Positions 6,489-8,420 of a DNA stretch of 8,420 nt are shown piece after piece (position 1 is the first letter of the stretch; every line of letters starts with the position of its first letter). Origin of the DNA: Nitrospirae bacterium RBG_13_39_12 (lineage in GTDB: Bacteria; Nitrospirota; Thermodesulfovibrionia; Thermodesulfovibrionales; SM23-35); assembly GCA_001805125.1 (NCBI GenBank), contig MHEF01000071.1:3946-12365 (forward strand). Direction: 5' to 3'. Made by a program: the position numbers and the translations under genes. The notes below the pieces were generated by a model. The model searched no databases. It worked only from the letters and a program-made list of their open reading frames with translations, and was not told the origin of the DNA.

Positions 6489-6971
6489 TTAAGCCGCACA
6501 TTCGGAGGTGTCTCCTTTAATCTTCTCTATCGCATGAGGGATTGCACCTAAAATAAATGAGAGGTTTTCTTTTACAGCCTTAGGACTCCCTGGAAGATTT
6601 ATTATCAGTGACCTTCCTTTTACACCAGCCACAGCCCGTGAAAGCATCGACCTGTTTGTCTTTTTGAGACCTTCTGCCCGCATAGCCTCTGCAATGCCAG
6701 GCACCTGTCTATCTATCACTTCAAGGGTTGCCTCGGGGGTGACATCTCTTGGTGATAGCCCTGTCCCGCCAGTTGTAAGTATCAGATCAACTTCGCTGCT
6801 ATATTTGCTAAGCTTTTCTTTTATAATTTCTTTATCATCAGATAAAACTTCATAGTACTTAACTTCAGCCCCTATCACTTTTAACATATCGCCTATCATA
6901 GGTCCGCTTAAATCCTGGCGTTCACCTTTAGAAGCCTTGTCACTCATAGTTAAAACCGCAACTGTTATCAT
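6489..6971 (-). CDS. mogA: Molybdopterin adenylyltransferase (MogA/MoaB family)
   Basis: The enzyme adenylates molybdopterin in the cytoplasm, preparing it for molybdate or tungstate insertion in molybdenum cofactor synthesis. From ATG at 6971 it has 160 residues, matching the stand-alone MogA/MoaB family (about 160-195). Motifs: VAVLTMSDKASKGERQD at 4-20, LTTGGTGLSPRDVTPEAT at 65-82 (with the functional Asp/Glu of the PRDVTPE loop), SMLSRA at 108-113 and NLPGSPKAV at 125-133. A TTG six bases earlier (6977) would add two residues; ATG is preferred because homologues start close to the VAVLT strand. Neither start has a clear Shine-Dalgarno. No other molybdenum cofactor genes are visible. The upstream region is a MITE-like element, so mogA expression may depend on sequences it carries. 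MogA and MoaB are hard to tell apart by sequence alone. Confidence 0.93.
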   Translation of the reverse strand: MITVAVLTMSDKASKGERQDLSGPMIGDMLKVIGAEVKYYEVLSDDKEIIKEKLSKYSSEVDLILTTGGTGLSPRDVTPEATLEVIDRQVPGIAEAMRAEGLKKTNRSMLSRAVAGVKGRSLIINLPGSPKAVKENLSFILGAIPHAIEKIKGDTSECAA

Positions 6972-6995
6972 AAACAATATAATGATGATATTTTA

Positions 6996-7120
6996 CAGTG
7001 GAGGATGTAGTATTTAAGCGGAGGTGAATTCTTTCGAAGAAAGAATTCACCTCGGACCCTGTAAATTAAGTTCCTCTGCTCCACAGGGGAGAATGAGCGA
7101 AAATGCTATATCCTCCACTG
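6996..7120. mobile_element. MITE-like non-coding element, 125 bp
   Basis: The left end begins CAGTGGAGGATGTAGTATTT (6996-7015); the right end, read on the minus strand from 7120, begins CAGTGGAGGATATAGCATTT. They agree at 18 of 20 positions. The flanks ATATTTTA (6988-6995) and ATATATTA (7121-7128) agree at 7 of 8, which could be a decayed 8-bp target-site duplication. There is no coding frame inside. The interior holds a 15-bp perfect hairpin and a smaller stem at 7071-7078/7084-7091. Size, terminal repeats and lack of a transposase fit a miniature inverted-repeat transposable element; the mobilising family is unknown. Confidence 0.68.
7021..7053. repeat. 15-bp perfect hairpin inside the MITE-like element
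   Basis: GAGGTGAATTCTTTC (7021-7035) and its exact reverse complement (7039-7053) flank a 3-nt GAA loop. No T-tract follows on either strand (plus: GGACCC; minus: CGCTTAA), so it is not a standard intrinsic terminator. Both arms contain GAGGTGA, a good anti-16S match, but no start codon lies at a useful distance. Confidence 0.85.
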
Positions 7121-7192
7121 ATATATTATAATTATAAGTTTAGTTCAAATGTTACTTTTATTTAATCTCCTTGTTTAACCTTGCCTTTAACT

Positions 7193-8420
7193 TTATGTCC
7201 CCATTTCCCAGCTCGTTAAATATCTATTCTGCTCTTTTGTTAAAACGTCTATCTTCACTCCCATGGCTTTAAGTTTTAACAGAGCAACTTTCTTATCTAT
7301 ACTCCCGGGAACACTATAAACCTTATTTTCGAGCTTCTTATGTTTCTTTGATACATACTCTGCACAAAGGGCCTGGTTTGCAAAACTCATATCCATAACT
7401 GCAGAAGGATGTCCCTCTGCAGCTGAAAGGTTAATAAGCCTTCCCTCACCAAGGAGATATATCCTTCTTTTGTTCTTAAGTGTATATTCCTCAACAAAGT
7501 CTCTTATAGTCCTTCTTTTTACTGACATTTTCTTAAGAGCATCTATGGATATCTCAACATTAAAGTGGCCTGAATTGCAAAGTATTGCACCATCTTTCAT
7601 CGAACTAAAGCATTTTGTGGAAATTACATCAATATCCCCCGTTGCAGTAACAAAAATATCCCCTATCCTTGAAGCTTCCCCAACAGGAATTAACTCAAAA
7701 CCATCCATCGTCGCCTCAAGTGCCCTTAAAGGATCTACCTCAGTGACTATAACTCTTGCTCCCATCCCTTTTGCTCTCATCGCTATGCCCTTGCCGCACC
7801 ATCCATACCCCGAGACGACAAAAACAGAGCCGGCAATCAATCTGTTTGTTGCCCTCATTATCCCATCGATGGTGCTCTGTCCGGTACCATAGCGATTATC
7901 AAACAGATATTTTGTGTAGGCATCATTTACAGCAATTATTGGATATTTAAGCATACCCTTTTCTGCCATTGCTCTCAATCGAATAACTCCTGTGGTGGTC
8001 TCCTCTGTCCCGCCTAGGAGATTGCGTATCAAATCTTTCCTCGTTTTGTGCAGTGTTGATACGAGATCCGCACCATCATCCATGGTCATATGAGGCTTTA
8101 ATGAAAGTACATCATTTATATGCTTGTAATAAGTCCTGTTATCTTCGCCCTTTATAGCAAAAACAGGGATTTTAGAAAATCTGACAAGTGATGCTGCAAC
8201 GTCGTCCTGGGTGCTTAGTGGGTTAGATGCACAGATGGAAACTTCTGCACCACCAGCCTTCAGAGTTTCCATAAGATTAGCTGTCTCTGTCGTAACATGA
8301 AGGCACGCAGATAGCCTTACCCCTTTCAGCGGTTTTTCTTTTTTAAAGCGTTCCGAGATACTCCTGAGTACAGGCATCTCCTGTCCAGCCCACTCAATCC
8401 TCAGTTTACCTTTCTTGGCT
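7193..8420 (-). CDS. ahcY: S-adenosylhomocysteinase, N-terminus beyond the window edge
   Basis: The enzyme hydrolyses S-adenosylhomocysteine to adenosine and homocysteine, relieving inhibition of methyltransferases. The frame has a Met at 8377, but it is open to the edge and the 14 preceding codons read AKKGKLRIEWAGQE, the conserved N-terminal region before MPVL. The true start therefore lies past 8420, with perhaps 8-10 residues missing. Numbering from that Met: CLHVTTETAN at 25-34 (H27), NPLSTQDDVAASL at 52-64, DDGADL at 100-105, GTEETTTG at 123-130, NDAYTKYLFDNRYGTGQS at 151-168 (K156, D160), the NAD loop GYGWCGKG at 190-197, and E213 for the NAD ribose. The end, YLTSWEMGT, and the lack of the roughly 40-residue insertion of long bacterial forms indicate the archaeal/thermophile type. 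No obvious terminator follows the stop; AT-rich DNA and the MITE-like element come next. Confidence 0.97.
   Translation of the reverse strand, partial: AKKGKLRIEWAGQEMPVLRSISERFKKEKPLKGVRLSACLHVTTETANLMETLKAGGAEVSICASNPLSTQDDVAASLVRFSKIPVFAIKGEDNRTYYKHINDVLSLKPHMTMDDGADLVSTLHKTRKDLIRNLLGGTEETTTGVIRLRAMAEKGMLKYPIIAVNDAYTKYLFDNRYGTGQSTIDGIMRATNRLIAGSVFVVSGYGWCGKGIAMRAKGMGARVIVTEVDPLRALEATMDGFELIPVGEASRIGDIFVTATGDIDVISTKCFSSMKDGAILCNSGHFNVEISIDALKKMSVKRRTIRDFVEEYTLKNKRRIYLLGEGRLINLSAAEGHPSAVMDMSFANQALCAEYVSKKHKKLENKVYSVPGSIDKKVALLKLKAMGVKIDVLTKEQNRYLTSWEMGT

Noticed and set aside
7021..7053. The 15-bp hairpin as the terminator of ahcY
   Set aside because: It is about 140 nt past the ahcY stop and is not followed by a T-run on the minus strand; it sits symmetrically inside a MITE-like unit.
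7470..7950. Two overlapping plus-strand frames of 140 and 64 codons opposite ahcY
   Set aside because: They are antisense shadows of highly conserved AhcY codons, including the NAD-binding loop.

Overview
The window looks like a chromosomal segment of an AT-rich, Gram-negative bacterium. The presence of kdsB (CMP-KDO synthesis) implies a lipopolysaccharide outer membrane. The set of an archaeal/thermophile-type S-adenosylhomocysteinase, a CcdA-like membrane protein and a short site-2 protease next to trpS would fit an anaerobic lineage such as Nitrospirota or Desulfobacterota. That placement is an inference from gene style, not a measurement.

Layout, left to right. (1) Positions 1-1979, minus strand: kdsB followed by pyrG, overlapping by 22 bp. 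pyrG runs off the left edge. CTP made by PyrG is the co-substrate of KdsB, so the pair is metabolically coherent. (2) Positions 1980-2205: a divergent control region in which two sigma70-like promoters appear to share almost the same -35 bases. (3) Positions 2206-5637, plus strand: a divergent relative of ATP-dependent PEP carboxykinase, an M50 site-2 protease starting at TTG just after it, and trpS. (4) Positions 5634-6356, minus strand: a CcdA-type thiol-disulfide membrane protein whose stop codon overlaps that of trpS. (5) Positions 6357-6488: a roughly 90-bp folded inverted-repeat element. (6) Positions 6489-6971, minus strand: mogA/moaB-type molybdopterin adenylyltransferase. (7) Positions 6972-7192: a 125-bp MITE-like element with about 20-bp terminal inverted repeats, a possible 8-bp target duplication and a 15-bp perfect internal hairpin. 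(8) Positions 7193-8420, minus strand: ahcY, whose true start lies beyond the right edge.

Most genes are ordinary housekeeping genes. The parts that merit a second look are the PEPCK-like protein, which keeps nearly all catalytic positions with family spacing but has lysine at the late arginine position and lacks the usual adenine-site arginine; the two small structured repeats; a 7-bp tandem repeat inserted in frame in kdsB; and the overlapping divergent promoters.
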